Below are positions 1 to 5,606 of a stretch of 9,293 bases of DNA, piece after piece (the stretch's first letter is position 1; each line of letters opens with the position of its first letter). Source of the stretch: Cryomorphaceae bacterium (GTDB lineage: Bacteria; Bacteroidota; Bacteroidia; Flavobacteriales; Schleiferiaceae); contig DMQR01000016.1 in assembly GCA_003455605.1 (NCBI GenBank), forward strand, positions 1 to 9,293. The letters run 5' to 3'. The notes beneath the pieces are model-generated. The model did no database searches. It saw only the letters and a list, made by a program, of their open reading frames with translations, and was not told the DNA's origin. The translations under genes were made by a program, and so were the position numbers.

Positions 1-21
1 GTTCGAGCCCAAGAGGGGGAG
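1..21 (+). tRNA. 3' end of a tRNA gene, probably tRNA-Asn (truncated by window start)
   Basis: The window opens with the last base of a T-stem, the invariant TTCGA T-loop signature, the 3' T-stem strand CCAAG, the 3' acceptor strand AGGGGGA and a G discriminator base. The next bases are CAA, so CCA is not encoded and would be added after transcription. The acceptor 5' strand, outside the window, should read TCCCCCT. A U1-A72 pair with G73 fits tRNA-Asn best, but the anticodon is not visible, so the amino acid identity is an inference. A rho-independent terminator follows within 10 nt, so this is the last gene of its transcript. Confidence 0.75.
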
Positions 22-29
22 CAAAGCAT

Positions 30-62
30 AAAGCACTTGTTAGCAATAGCAAGTGCTTTTTT
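30..62 (+). terminator. Rho-independent terminator after the tRNA
   Basis: A 10-bp perfect stem pairs 30-39 (AAAGCACTTG) with 50-59 (CAAGTGCTTT). It extends by three more pairs, one of them G-T, to close a GCAA tetraloop at 43-46. The 3' arm runs into a T tract at 57-62. It lies directly behind the tRNA and probably ends that transcript. Confidence 0.85.
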
Positions 63-113
63 ATGAAAGTAACATAATCTTCGGGCAACAAGGTCTTTTC
101 TTTGTTTCTGATG

Positions 114-121
114 TACCTTTC
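114..121 (+). promoter_or_regulatory. Candidate Bacteroidota -7 box upstream of the Omp85 gene
   Basis: TACCTTTC differs from the Bacteroidota -7 consensus TAnnTTTG only at the last base, and lies about 78 nt upstream of the ATG at 199. I see no TTG at the usual -33 distance, so this is a weak call. The rest of 63-198 holds no gene except a nine-codon ORF overlapping the next start. Confidence 0.25.
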
Positions 122-198
122 CTAAGAACAAGCCTTAGAAGTAAATCGAAGGTCATTTACCGAATAATTTTCCGCATGAAAAATTTCTTCATGGCGCT

Positions 199-1329
199 AT
201 GCTAAAGCTTCGAGGCTTATTCCTTTTTCTTTCTATGCTCACCGCGCATGGCGTGGTGGCGCAGTCCGACAACTTGGTCAGGCGCTACCTCAACAATGTC
301 TTGAGCGAAAGTGGGGACCCTTCGGCACCCAAGCTGATCAACTACCCCACCATCGCTTATGCGCCGGAAACCAGTTGGGAATTGGGCGTATCGAGCCTGT
401 ATGTGTACTCTGCAAATAGAGACCTCAGCAACCGCCTTAGTGAGATTAAGGCCTTCACCTTTTATACCCTCGAAAATCAATACGGATTTTGGCTCGACCA
501 CGCGTTGTATACAGATGAGAATAAATGGTTCTTCTACGGTCGCGCACGCTATCAAAGCTTCCCATTATTCTATTACGGCATAGGCCGCGAGACCCCGTCA
601 GAGCATATTGCGTTGATCGATGGGGAATACACATTATTCCGTGAGCGGTTACTGCGAGAGACTTTTCCGTCGCTGTATTTTGGATTGGAATTGGACTACC
701 AAGGCCTAAACCGAGTCAATTACATCGATACCGAACCGGATTTTGAGCTCCCGAAAGTGGGCGCTATGGGGTCCAACAACCTAGGAATAGGTCTAGGGCT
801 GCTTTACAACAATATCCACAACGCCATGAATCCGCGTCAAGGGCTGTACAGCGAATGGGCCTTTATGAATTACAACGCGGCAGCAGGAAGTGATTTCAAC
901 ATGACCACCTACATCATCGATAACAGGATCTACCGACCGGTAAAGGAAAACACCGTCTTTGCCACACAACTCTATGGCCAATTCACTTCTGGCAACCCCC
1001 CGTTCAATATGCTCTCCTTGATGGGCGGAGAAAGCTTGATGCGTGGTTATTACCTCGGGCGTTACCGCGATAAGAACTTGGTAGCGGGGCAAGTGGAATA
1101 CCGCATTCTACCCTTTGCCTTCTCCAAGCGCTGGGGCGCAAGCGTATTCCTTGCGGTTGGGCAAGTTTACGGGGATGATTATGGGTTTAATTGGGACTTA
1201 TTCCTTCCTACCGGAGGGGCGGGCATCCGATACCTCATCTTCCCTGAAAAAGATATTTATACCCGAATAGATGTATCTTTCACCGAAGAAGGCCGGGGAG
1301 TATATTTCTTCATCGGCGAAGCGTTCTAG
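199..1329 (+). CDS. BamA/TamA-family (Omp85) outer-membrane beta-barrel protein without POTRA domains
   Basis: The 376-residue protein starts with a signal peptide (LKLR, then a hydrophobic stretch to about residue 21, likely cleavage after VVAQ). The rest reads as amphipathic strands. Omp85 C-terminal (bacterial surface antigen) features are clear: NPRQGLY at 211-217, then GGESLMRGYYLGRYRDK at 277-293, whose MRGY matches the conserved L6-loop (V/I)RG(F/Y) motif of Omp85 barrels. The chain ends in Phe, as expected for a BAM substrate. After the signal peptide only about 30-40 residues precede the first strands, so there is no room for POTRA repeats. It is therefore not the essential BamA. Known relatives are short BamA/TamA-like proteins of Bacteroidota of unknown substrate. 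The secreted metallo-hydrolase gene starts 31 nt downstream, probably in the same operon. Start at 199 fits the signal peptide; ATG codons at 176 and 191 are out of frame. Confidence 0.85.
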   Translation: MLKLRGLFLFLSMLTAHGVVAQSDNLVRRYLNNVLSESGDPSAPKLINYPTIAYAPETSWELGVSSLYVYSANRDLSNRLSEIKAFTFYTLENQYGFWLDHALYTDENKWFFYGRARYQSFPLFYYGIGRETPSEHIALIDGEYTLFRERLLRETFPSLYFGLELDYQGLNRVNYIDTEPDFELPKVGAMGSNNLGIGLGLLYNNIHNAMNPRQGLYSEWAFMNYNAAAGSDFNMTTYIIDNRIYRPVKENTVFATQLYGQFTSGNPPFNMLSLMGGESLMRGYYLGRYRDKNLVAGQVEYRILPFAFSKRWGASVFLAVGQVYGDDYGFNWDLFLPTGGAGIRYLIFPEKDIYTRIDVSFTEEGRGVYFFIGEAF

Positions 1330-1360
1330 AACGCTTACTTCATTGCAGTACTTTTTCAAA

Positions 1361-2242
1361 ATGAAACGCACCCCACTCATTCTTGCTTTACTTTTATCCG
1401 GAGCGCTATTTGGGCAAAAACTCGTGGTCCTAGGCACCTTACAAGATGCCGGTTCTCCGCAATTACTTTGTGAAAAGGAATGTTGTAAGCACCCAAAAGC
1501 AAACGATTACGTCGCTTGTTTGGGTGTGGCAGATTCCACTCGCGCCCTCCTCTTCGACGCCACTCCAGATATTGTCCCACAGCTCACGGAACTTTTGGCA
1601 CGATCCAGAACGGATCGCTATTCGGTCTTTTTGACCCACGCCCACATAGGCCACTATACTGGCTTGATGCACTTTGGACGTGAAGCCGCAAACACGAAGA
1701 AGGTACCCGTCTATGCGATGGACCGAATGATGAAATTTTTGGCAAAGAATGGACCCTGGAACCAATTGGTTCAGCTTCAAAACATCGAACTCAAGAGCCT
1801 TCAAGATGGTGTGCCGTGCACACTGGACAATGGCATTAAAGTTGAGCCAGTCCTGGTCCCGCACCGTGATGAATTTTCTGAGACCGTTGGGTTTTATATC
1901 AAGGGACCGAATAAAACGGTGCTCTATATTCCGGACATCGATAAATGGACCGCTTGGGAGAAAAACATCTTAGCGATTGTTCCGACCGTAGACTATGCGT
2001 TTATTGACGGTACCTTTTTCGCGGATGGCGAGATTCCCAGACCCATGGCCGAAGTTCCACACCCCTTTATTTCGGAGAGCATTGAGCTGTTGAGCCATCT
2101 GCCCATTGCCGAGCGGAACAAGGTGTATTTCATTCATTTGAACCACAGCAACCCTGCGCGTAATAAGGACTTTGAAGGACGGGCAGCCGCAGAGGAATTA
2201 GGCTACCATTTTGCGGAGTTTGGGATGGAGTTTGATTTATAG
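1361..2242 (+). CDS. Exported PqqB-like metallo-beta-lactamase-fold hydrolase
   Basis: I start this at ATG 1361 (MKRTPLILALLLSGALFGQ, a standard signal peptide ending about residue 19) rather than at an in-frame ATG at 1271, which lies inside the upstream gene. This gives 293 residues. The MBL motif is THAHIGHYTGL at 92-102. Other likely metal-site regions are PHRDEF (167-172), YIPDIDKW (189-196), FIDGTFF (214-220), VPHPF (232-236) and FIHLNHSNP (257-265). This motif order and the early LGTLQDAGSPQ with Cys 37, 41 and 42 resemble PqqB-type MBL proteins. No other pqq gene is nearby, so a PQQ role is unlikely. The usual HxHxDH is HxHxGH here, so the metal site lacks the canonical Asp. The protein probably acts in the periplasm as a zinc hydrolase of unknown substrate. 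Confidence 0.82.
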   Translation: MKRTPLILALLLSGALFGQKLVVLGTLQDAGSPQLLCEKECCKHPKANDYVACLGVADSTRALLFDATPDIVPQLTELLARSRTDRYSVFLTHAHIGHYTGLMHFGREAANTKKVPVYAMDRMMKFLAKNGPWNQLVQLQNIELKSLQDGVPCTLDNGIKVEPVLVPHRDEFSETVGFYIKGPNKTVLYIPDIDKWTAWEKNILAIVPTVDYAFIDGTFFADGEIPRPMAEVPHPFISESIELLSHLPIAERNKVYFIHLNHSNPARNKDFEGRAAAEELGYHFAEFGMEFDL

Positions 2243-2345
2243 ATGACCACAGCGTTTGCAGAAAATTATGAAGGGATTCTAGGTTTACTAACTCGTGTTC
2301 CGGGGATATTAAATTATTGTCATTAATACCCTCTCAATCAACTGC

Positions 2346-2369
2346 TTGTCTTTAGATTCCTTATATTTA
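2346..2369 (+). promoter_or_regulatory. Candidate promoter for the small barrel gene
   Basis: TTG at 2346-2348 is followed 13 nt later by TATATTTA at 2362-2369, close to the Bacteroidota -7 box TAnnTTTG and 20 nt before the ATG at 2390. The 13-nt spacing is shorter than the usual 17-23, so the -33 part is doubtful. The same TTG-N13-TATATTTA arrangement occurs on the minus strand before the DUF4956 gene. Confidence 0.3.
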
Positions 2370-2389
2370 AATAAACAAAACTGTGTAAT

Positions 2390-3016
2390 ATGAAACGATT
2401 TATGATTGTATGTATAATGTTCGCATTATGCATCGGAGCTTCGGCTCAAGACAATTTTTCCTTTTGGAAAAAAGACCGAGCGTATGCCGAAAATGCATTC
2501 AGCATTAATACCGCTGGTCCTATTCCTTCTGTCGGGTTTCAATTTGACCGTCAACTCTCTAAGAAAACAACTCTATCGGTTTTCTACGGAGAAGCAAATC
2601 CAGTTGAGGGCATTGATTTGGAATTTAACAACGTATCCTATTCTGGAACTTTTGCAGAAGAAAGCAGCTGGTCGGGGATGATCATTAGTTATCGTCCGAT
2701 TGAAGCTCTTCAGGCTTTTCGGGTAACTGCCGGAATAGGTGTCGGCTCATTAAATGGCTTTTTGGATGACGCGGACGGCAACAGTTATCACTGGAATGAT
2801 GGCGGGGCTTTTACCTTTACTGGTATTGGGTATGGTCTGCGTCCAGTAAAAGGTCTGCGCCTTGGGGCTGATATTGGTGTCATTAAAACCGGTGGTGGTA
2901 TAATATCTACTAACGCACAAACAATGGATTCGGCATCTAGAGCATTAACCCTTCAATCGGAATTTGCAGGGGGTTGGTATCCAAACCTTCAGTTCACTGC
3001 AGGTTGGGGATTCTAA
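2390..3016 (+). CDS. Small secreted outer-membrane beta-barrel protein, family unknown
   Basis: The 208-residue product begins with a clear signal peptide (MKRF, a hydrophobic core, then GASAQ; cleavage about residue 20). It then shows repeated alternating polar/hydrophobic stretches separated by Gly-, Asn- and Asp-rich turns and ends in WGF, typical of an eight- to ten-stranded outer-membrane barrel. Stretches such as AGIGVGSLNGF, GIGYGLRPVKGLRLGADIGV and QFTAGWGF look like paired strands. I do not recognise a named family and no catalytic motif is visible, so function is unassigned; a small porin-like or structural protein is possible. It appears to be a single-gene unit: 147 bp of spacer precede it and a strong terminator follows. 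Its base composition appears more AT-rich by eye than the preceding two genes. Confidence 0.75.
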   Translation: MKRFMIVCIMFALCIGASAQDNFSFWKKDRAYAENAFSINTAGPIPSVGFQFDRQLSKKTTLSVFYGEANPVEGIDLEFNNVSYSGTFAEESSWSGMIISYRPIEALQAFRVTAGIGVGSLNGFLDDADGNSYHWNDGGAFTFTGIGYGLRPVKGLRLGADIGVIKTGGGIISTNAQTMDSASRALTLQSEFAGGWYPNLQFTAGWGF

Positions 3017-3025
3017 TCTTAACAT

Positions 3026-3058
3026 AAAAAAGGCCGGCGCAATGCGCCGGCCTTTTTT
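3026..3058. terminator. Bidirectional rho-independent terminator
   Basis: A GC-rich perfect stem, GGCCGGCGC (3032-3040) against GCGCCGGCC (3044-3052), closes a three-base AAT loop and is flanked by A6 (3026-3031) and T6 (3053-3058). The symmetric A and T tracts allow termination from both sides. It sits between the plus-strand barrel gene ending at 3016 and the minus-strand membrane-protein gene ending at 3075. Confidence 0.93.
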
Positions 3059-3074
3059 ACGTGCTTCGCAAGCT

Positions 3075-3494
3075 CTAGGCTGTTACTTCAATCTTATCTG
3101 AAAGAATCAAGTATATCGCTATTAGCGGCAGTACCGCTAATAGCCCGTGAATGTACATGGCAAATTCAGGAATATAATCGACGGTTGTAGCATAGTAAAC
3201 AGCAAAGCCGTTGATCACAGAAAGAGTCGCGTTAATCTTAACCCCTGCGCTTTTGGCAAGCTTGCTTCCGTCATAATTCAGCTTATTTGGTATGGTCACA
3301 ATAGCCTGAATTAACCAAAGTGCAGCCATGGCTAAGTTTTCGGCGTTATTTGATTCGGAGAATAAACCAAATTGGTCCCAAAAAACCACAATACCGAATA
3401 CAAAGTATCCGACATTGTATAGTACGCGGTTTTTGGTAAAGACGCCGTATAAAGTAACTAGTACTCCAAGAAGTACGATAATCATCATAATCAT
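3075..3494 (-). CDS. Small integral membrane protein, unknown function
   Basis: The 139-residue product is almost entirely hydrophobic, with about five likely membrane segments: residues 2-18, 26-45, 53-69, 86-103 and 110-131. Short polar links separate them (TKNRVLYN, SESNNAEN, PNKLNYDGSKLAKSAGVK). No catalytic motif is visible and I do not recognise the family. It is the second gene of a two-gene minus-strand unit: its ATG lies 13 nt after the stop of the upstream gene, and AAAAAAGGGA a few bases before the ATG is a fair ribosome binding site. ATG codons at residues 3 and 4 are alternative starts. It ends at the shared bidirectional terminator. Confidence 0.75.
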   Translation of the reverse strand: MIMMIIVLLGVLVTLYGVFTKNRVLYNVGYFVFGIVVFWDQFGLFSESNNAENLAMAALWLIQAIVTIPNKLNYDGSKLAKSAGVKINATLSVINGFAVYYATTVDYIPEFAMYIHGLLAVLPLIAIYLILSDKIEVTA

Positions 3495-3507
3495 TGTAAT
3501 CCCTTTT

Positions 3508-3915
3508 TTAGTTACTAAACTTTCCTAGTCCAAAACCGCATGCGGCACCTAATACCGCTCCCATAACTACAGAAATTATGGTATCTAAAACCGCAAAGTT
3601 TAAATCCATGGTGTTATACATTGCAAGCATCTGGGTGTTGAATGCTAAAAACAGCAATCCCATAAACCATGCACCTGCTTTTGCACCAGATGCAGCTGTA
3701 GAAATGCCCATACGATCAAATGAAATTGTAGTAAGCAATGAGATAGCGATCATATTAGCTATTCCCATTTTCATGTCTGGCTCGGTCTTCATTGCATCAG
3801 GAAATGCTGCCGCCATTTCTGCCATGGCGTCCATATAATACAAGGCGCCGCCCACGGCGAACATTACGAACCCCGCAATTACAACCACTAACGTGGTCAG
3901 TAGAACTTTTTTCAT
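3508..3915 (-). CDS. Small four-helix membrane protein, unknown function
   Basis: The 135-residue product has about four predicted membrane helices (residues 4-27, 50-66, 78-98 and 107-131). The loop after helix 1 is rich in Met, Ala and acidic residues (YYMDAMAEMAAAFPDAM, then EPDMKM). Helix 4 is Gly/Ala-rich (VVMGAVLGAACGFGLG), which favours tight helix packing. The first segment could be read as a signal peptide, but the lack of a cleavage site and further helices favour an uncleaved membrane anchor. It is the first gene of the minus-strand pair and lies 13 nt before the next membrane protein, so the two may act together. I do not recognise the family. Confidence 0.75.
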   Translation of the reverse strand: MKKVLLTTLVVVIAGFVMFAVGGALYYMDAMAEMAAAFPDAMKTEPDMKMGIANMIAISLLTTISFDRMGISTAASGAKAGAWFMGLLFLAFNTQMLAMYNTMDLNFAVLDTIISVVMGAVLGAACGFGLGKFSN

Positions 3916-3938
3916 AGTGTAAAGAGTATTTGTTTCAC

Positions 3939-3946
3939 GTAAGGTA
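3939..3946 (-). promoter_or_regulatory. Candidate -7 box for the membrane-protein pair
   Basis: Read on the minus strand, TACCTTAC resembles TAnnTTTG and lies about 23 nt before the ATG at 3915. No convincing -33 TTG is present at the usual distance. It lies in the 130-bp gap between the divergent units. Confidence 0.22.
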
Positions 3947-4016
3947 CTGTATTTTAATTGTTTAAATTCTTCCCTTAGTGATTATTTATACATAACATTA
4001 ACCTTTCATGAGTTTG

Positions 4017-4024
4017 TACCTTAG
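4017..4024 (+). promoter_or_regulatory. Candidate -7 box for the small ORF/oxidoreductase unit
   Basis: TACCTTAG resembles the Bacteroidota -7 consensus TAnnTTTG and lies 21 nt before ATG 4046. The mirrored unit carries TACCTTAC on the opposite strand, so the gap 3916-4045 probably holds two divergent promoters. A -33 element is not obvious. Confidence 0.25.
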
Positions 4025-4045
4025 AGCTTTGAAAAGATAGACGCT

Positions 4046-4162
4046 ATGAAAAGCTCGAATGAAAACTGGTTCGAATTTACTCTGATTGCCGTGACAATGG
4101 ACGGCTTAGGCACTGAATGTGCAGAAGCAAAGGTTAGCGTGATTAAAATCAATAAAGATTAG
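4046..4162 (+). CDS. Small 38-residue protein coupled to the FAD oxidoreductase gene
   Basis: ATG 4046 opens 38 sense codons ending in TAG at 4160-4162. The last G of the stop is the first base of the GTG start of the next gene (TAGTG), a classic translational-coupling junction. The product begins MKSSNENWFEFTLIAV, has a single Trp and a single Cys, and has no signal peptide or membrane segment. Its second half alternates in a beta-strand manner (FTLIAVTMDGLG, then AKVSVIKI), loosely like the end of an Ig-like domain, though it is far too short to be one. I recognise no family. The main support is its position: no other start for the oxidoreductase is available and no ribosome binding site precedes that GTG, so translation through this ORF would deliver ribosomes to it. 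Confidence 0.45.
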   Translation: MKSSNENWFEFTLIAVTMDGLGTECAEAKVSVIKINKD

Positions 4163-5271
4163 TGCAAAGCTATTGGGAACGTGAAACGCTGCGCCACTTC
4201 GATCTCATTGTCGTTGGTGGCGGGATAGTAGGCCTTAGTACGGCTTTATTTTACGCAGAATCACACCCTAATTCACGCATCGCTATTATGGAGCGAGGCC
4301 TCTTCCCAGAAGGGGCTTCCACCAAAAATGCAGGATTCGCCTGCTTTGGCTCTATCGCCGAGCTGAAGCACGATGTTCAAAGTATGGGGGCAGAACGCAC
4401 TATAGAATTGGTCCAAAAGCGATTTTCGGGATTACGGTTGCTCCGCCGAACACTCGGCGATCAAGCCATCGATTATCGCGAAGTGGGCGGGTATGAATTA
4501 TGCTTTGAGGCTCCTGATCTAGAGCTCATCAATTTCTTTAACAATCTGCTCGAACCTACCTTGGGAATGCGTCCTTATTCGGTGGTAGCGAATAATGATT
4601 TTGGGTTTTCTGGCCGTGTGAAATCCATGATTAAAAACGCCCTCGAGGGCACAATTGATACGGGTAAAATGATGAGGGCATTGCAACGTAAGGTCGGCCT
4701 GTTAGGCGTTCAAACTTTCACGCAAAGCGCGGTTACAAAGATTGAAGATAAGGCCGGCGGAAAGATAGTATGCGTTGAAACCACAAGCGGTCCCGTGAAA
4801 CTCCTGGCCCAACAAGTGGCGCTTTGCACCAATGCTTTTTCGAATGACTTTTTGCCCAAGGTCGACGTGCAGCCAGGCCGAGGAATGATACTGGTCACCA
4901 AGCCAAATCCTGTATTTGATTGGGAGGGTTCTTTTCATTACCACGACGGATATCATTATTTCAGAACCGTGAACGGCCGATTGCTTTTGGGCGGGGGGCG
5001 CCAACTCGATCGTGAGGGCGAAGCCACCACTGAAGCTGGTATCAATGATAGCATAAAAGCCCAATTAATCGCCGATATCAAAAGCTTTATTGCCCCAAAC
5101 GTTGCATTTGAAATTGATCTGTGCTGGTCCGGCACCATGGCCTTTGGCGCGGATAAAAAACCCATCGTTCAACGCATAGATGATTGCACCGTGGCCGGCA
5201 TACGGCTCGGGGGTATGGGCGTGGCCATAGGTATGGGTGTCGGAAAAGAATTGGCCGGATTATTATCGTGA
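4162..5271 (+). CDS. DAO-family FAD-dependent oxidoreductase
   Basis: The 369-residue product has an N-terminal Rossmann dinucleotide-binding motif, VVGGGIVGLSTA (17-28), followed by an acidic residue at the end of strand 2 (IAIMERG, Glu 44). GASTKNAGFACFG at 51-63 is the FAD-contacting segment typical of glycine/D-amino-acid oxidase-like (PF01266) enzymes. The C-terminal GGMGVAIGMGVGKELAGLL (350-368) is the second FAD-binding region of this family. It is expected to oxidise an amine or amino acid in the cytoplasm with flavin reduction; the amine oxidase/dehydrogenase PuuB is a related type, but the substrate cannot be read from sequence. Start: the only start codon between the in-frame stop TAA (4153-4155) and the conserved motif is GTG 4162, which overlaps the stop of the upstream small ORF. 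No signal peptide is present. Confidence 0.87.
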   Translation: MQSYWERETLRHFDLIVVGGGIVGLSTALFYAESHPNSRIAIMERGLFPEGASTKNAGFACFGSIAELKHDVQSMGAERTIELVQKRFSGLRLLRRTLGDQAIDYREVGGYELCFEAPDLELINFFNNLLEPTLGMRPYSVVANNDFGFSGRVKSMIKNALEGTIDTGKMMRALQRKVGLLGVQTFTQSAVTKIEDKAGGKIVCVETTSGPVKLLAQQVALCTNAFSNDFLPKVDVQPGRGMILVTKPNPVFDWEGSFHYHDGYHYFRTVNGRLLLGGGRQLDREGEATTEAGINDSIKAQLIADIKSFIAPNVAFEIDLCWSGTMAFGADKKPIVQRIDDCTVAGIRLGGMGVAIGMGVGKELAGLLS

Positions 5272-5337
5272 TATGTTGTTAAGATTTTGTGCATCAAACC
5301 AATAGTTGACACAGGTCTTACAAATCCAATTCTGCAT

Positions 5338-5359
5338 ATTGTTACTTCGATAAAACAAT
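5338..5359. repeat. Short inverted repeat (6-bp arms, 10-nt loop)
   Basis: ATTGTT (5338-5343) and AACAAT (5354-5359) are perfect complements around a 10-nt spacer, just upstream of the short ORF at 5370. It is weak and may be accidental. Confidence 0.3.
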
Positions 5360-5502
5360 TGGGAACATTATGACAGCATTCTCTTCAAACACAGATCGCT
5401 TCATCAAACAAAGGATGTTGGTTTATTTACGCGAATAAGACTTCAACTTCTACCAGAGCGCTGTCCTCTTAAAGTTAACACAACAAGAGCGCGATATAGT
5501 CA

Positions 5503-5515
5503 GCCTAGACTAGGC
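5503..5515. repeat. Perfect 13-nt palindrome
   Basis: GCCTAG (5503-5508) and CTAGGC (5510-5515) are perfect inverted arms around a single A. The near-zero spacer makes this more like a dimeric-protein binding site than an RNA hairpin. No promoter for either flanking gene is expected here, because both genes end toward it. Confidence 0.55.
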
Positions 5516-5551
5516 AGAATAACTACAGGAATTATGATAAATCCATGGCGT

Positions 5552-5571
5552 TTAAGTAGGTGTCTACTTAA
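5552..5571. repeat. Perfect inverted repeat, 8-bp arms with 4-nt spacer
   Basis: TTAAGTAG (5552-5559) and CTACTTAA (5564-5571) are exact inverted copies around GTGT. As RNA it could form a small hairpin in either orientation, but no T tract follows on either strand, so it is not a standard terminator. It could be an operator-like site or part of a structured RNA. It lies 36 bp beyond the 3' end of the DUF2490 gene. Confidence 0.6.
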
Positions 5572-5606
5572 TCTAATATGACTCGGTGTCGATGTGCTGT
5601 AAAAAT

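Larger units (their letters stand above)
5272..5606. other. 335-bp gap between convergent genes: palindromes and a possible gene remnant
   Basis: No convincing protein gene or standard terminator is visible here. The longest plus-strand start (ATG 5370) gives only 22 codons, ending at TAA 5436-5438. The same frame then stays open for 24 more codons with a plausible helix-like sequence (LLKLTQQERDIVSL) to TAG at 5511-5513. This could be a gene inactivated by a stop codon, or chance. On the minus strand a 24-codon ORF (5337-5263) contains a CxxC pair but overlaps the end of the oxidoreductase gene. Three inverted repeats are annotated separately. Convergent gaps elsewhere in this window are only about 30-60 bp, so this one is unusually long. 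Confidence 0.5.

Noticed and set aside
1271..1360. Upstream extension of the MBL-fold gene to ATG 1271
   Set aside because: The extra 30 residues overlap the end of the Omp85 gene and would bury a good signal peptide that starts at ATG 1361.
1361..2242. Naming the MBL-fold protein PqqB
   Set aside because: It has a signal peptide and no other pqq genes nearby, so only the fold-level similarity is claimed.
2243..2326. 27-codon ORF starting directly after the stop of the MBL-fold gene
   Set aside because: The placement suggests coupling, but the sequence has no recognisable feature and is short enough to be chance. The 147-bp gap it lies in otherwise holds only a candidate promoter.
5263..5337. 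Minus-strand 24-codon ORF with a CKTC motif, loosely like a zinc ribbon or rubredoxin start
   Set aside because: It overlaps the 3' end of the oxidoreductase gene, has only one CxxC pair and is too short for a metal-binding fold.
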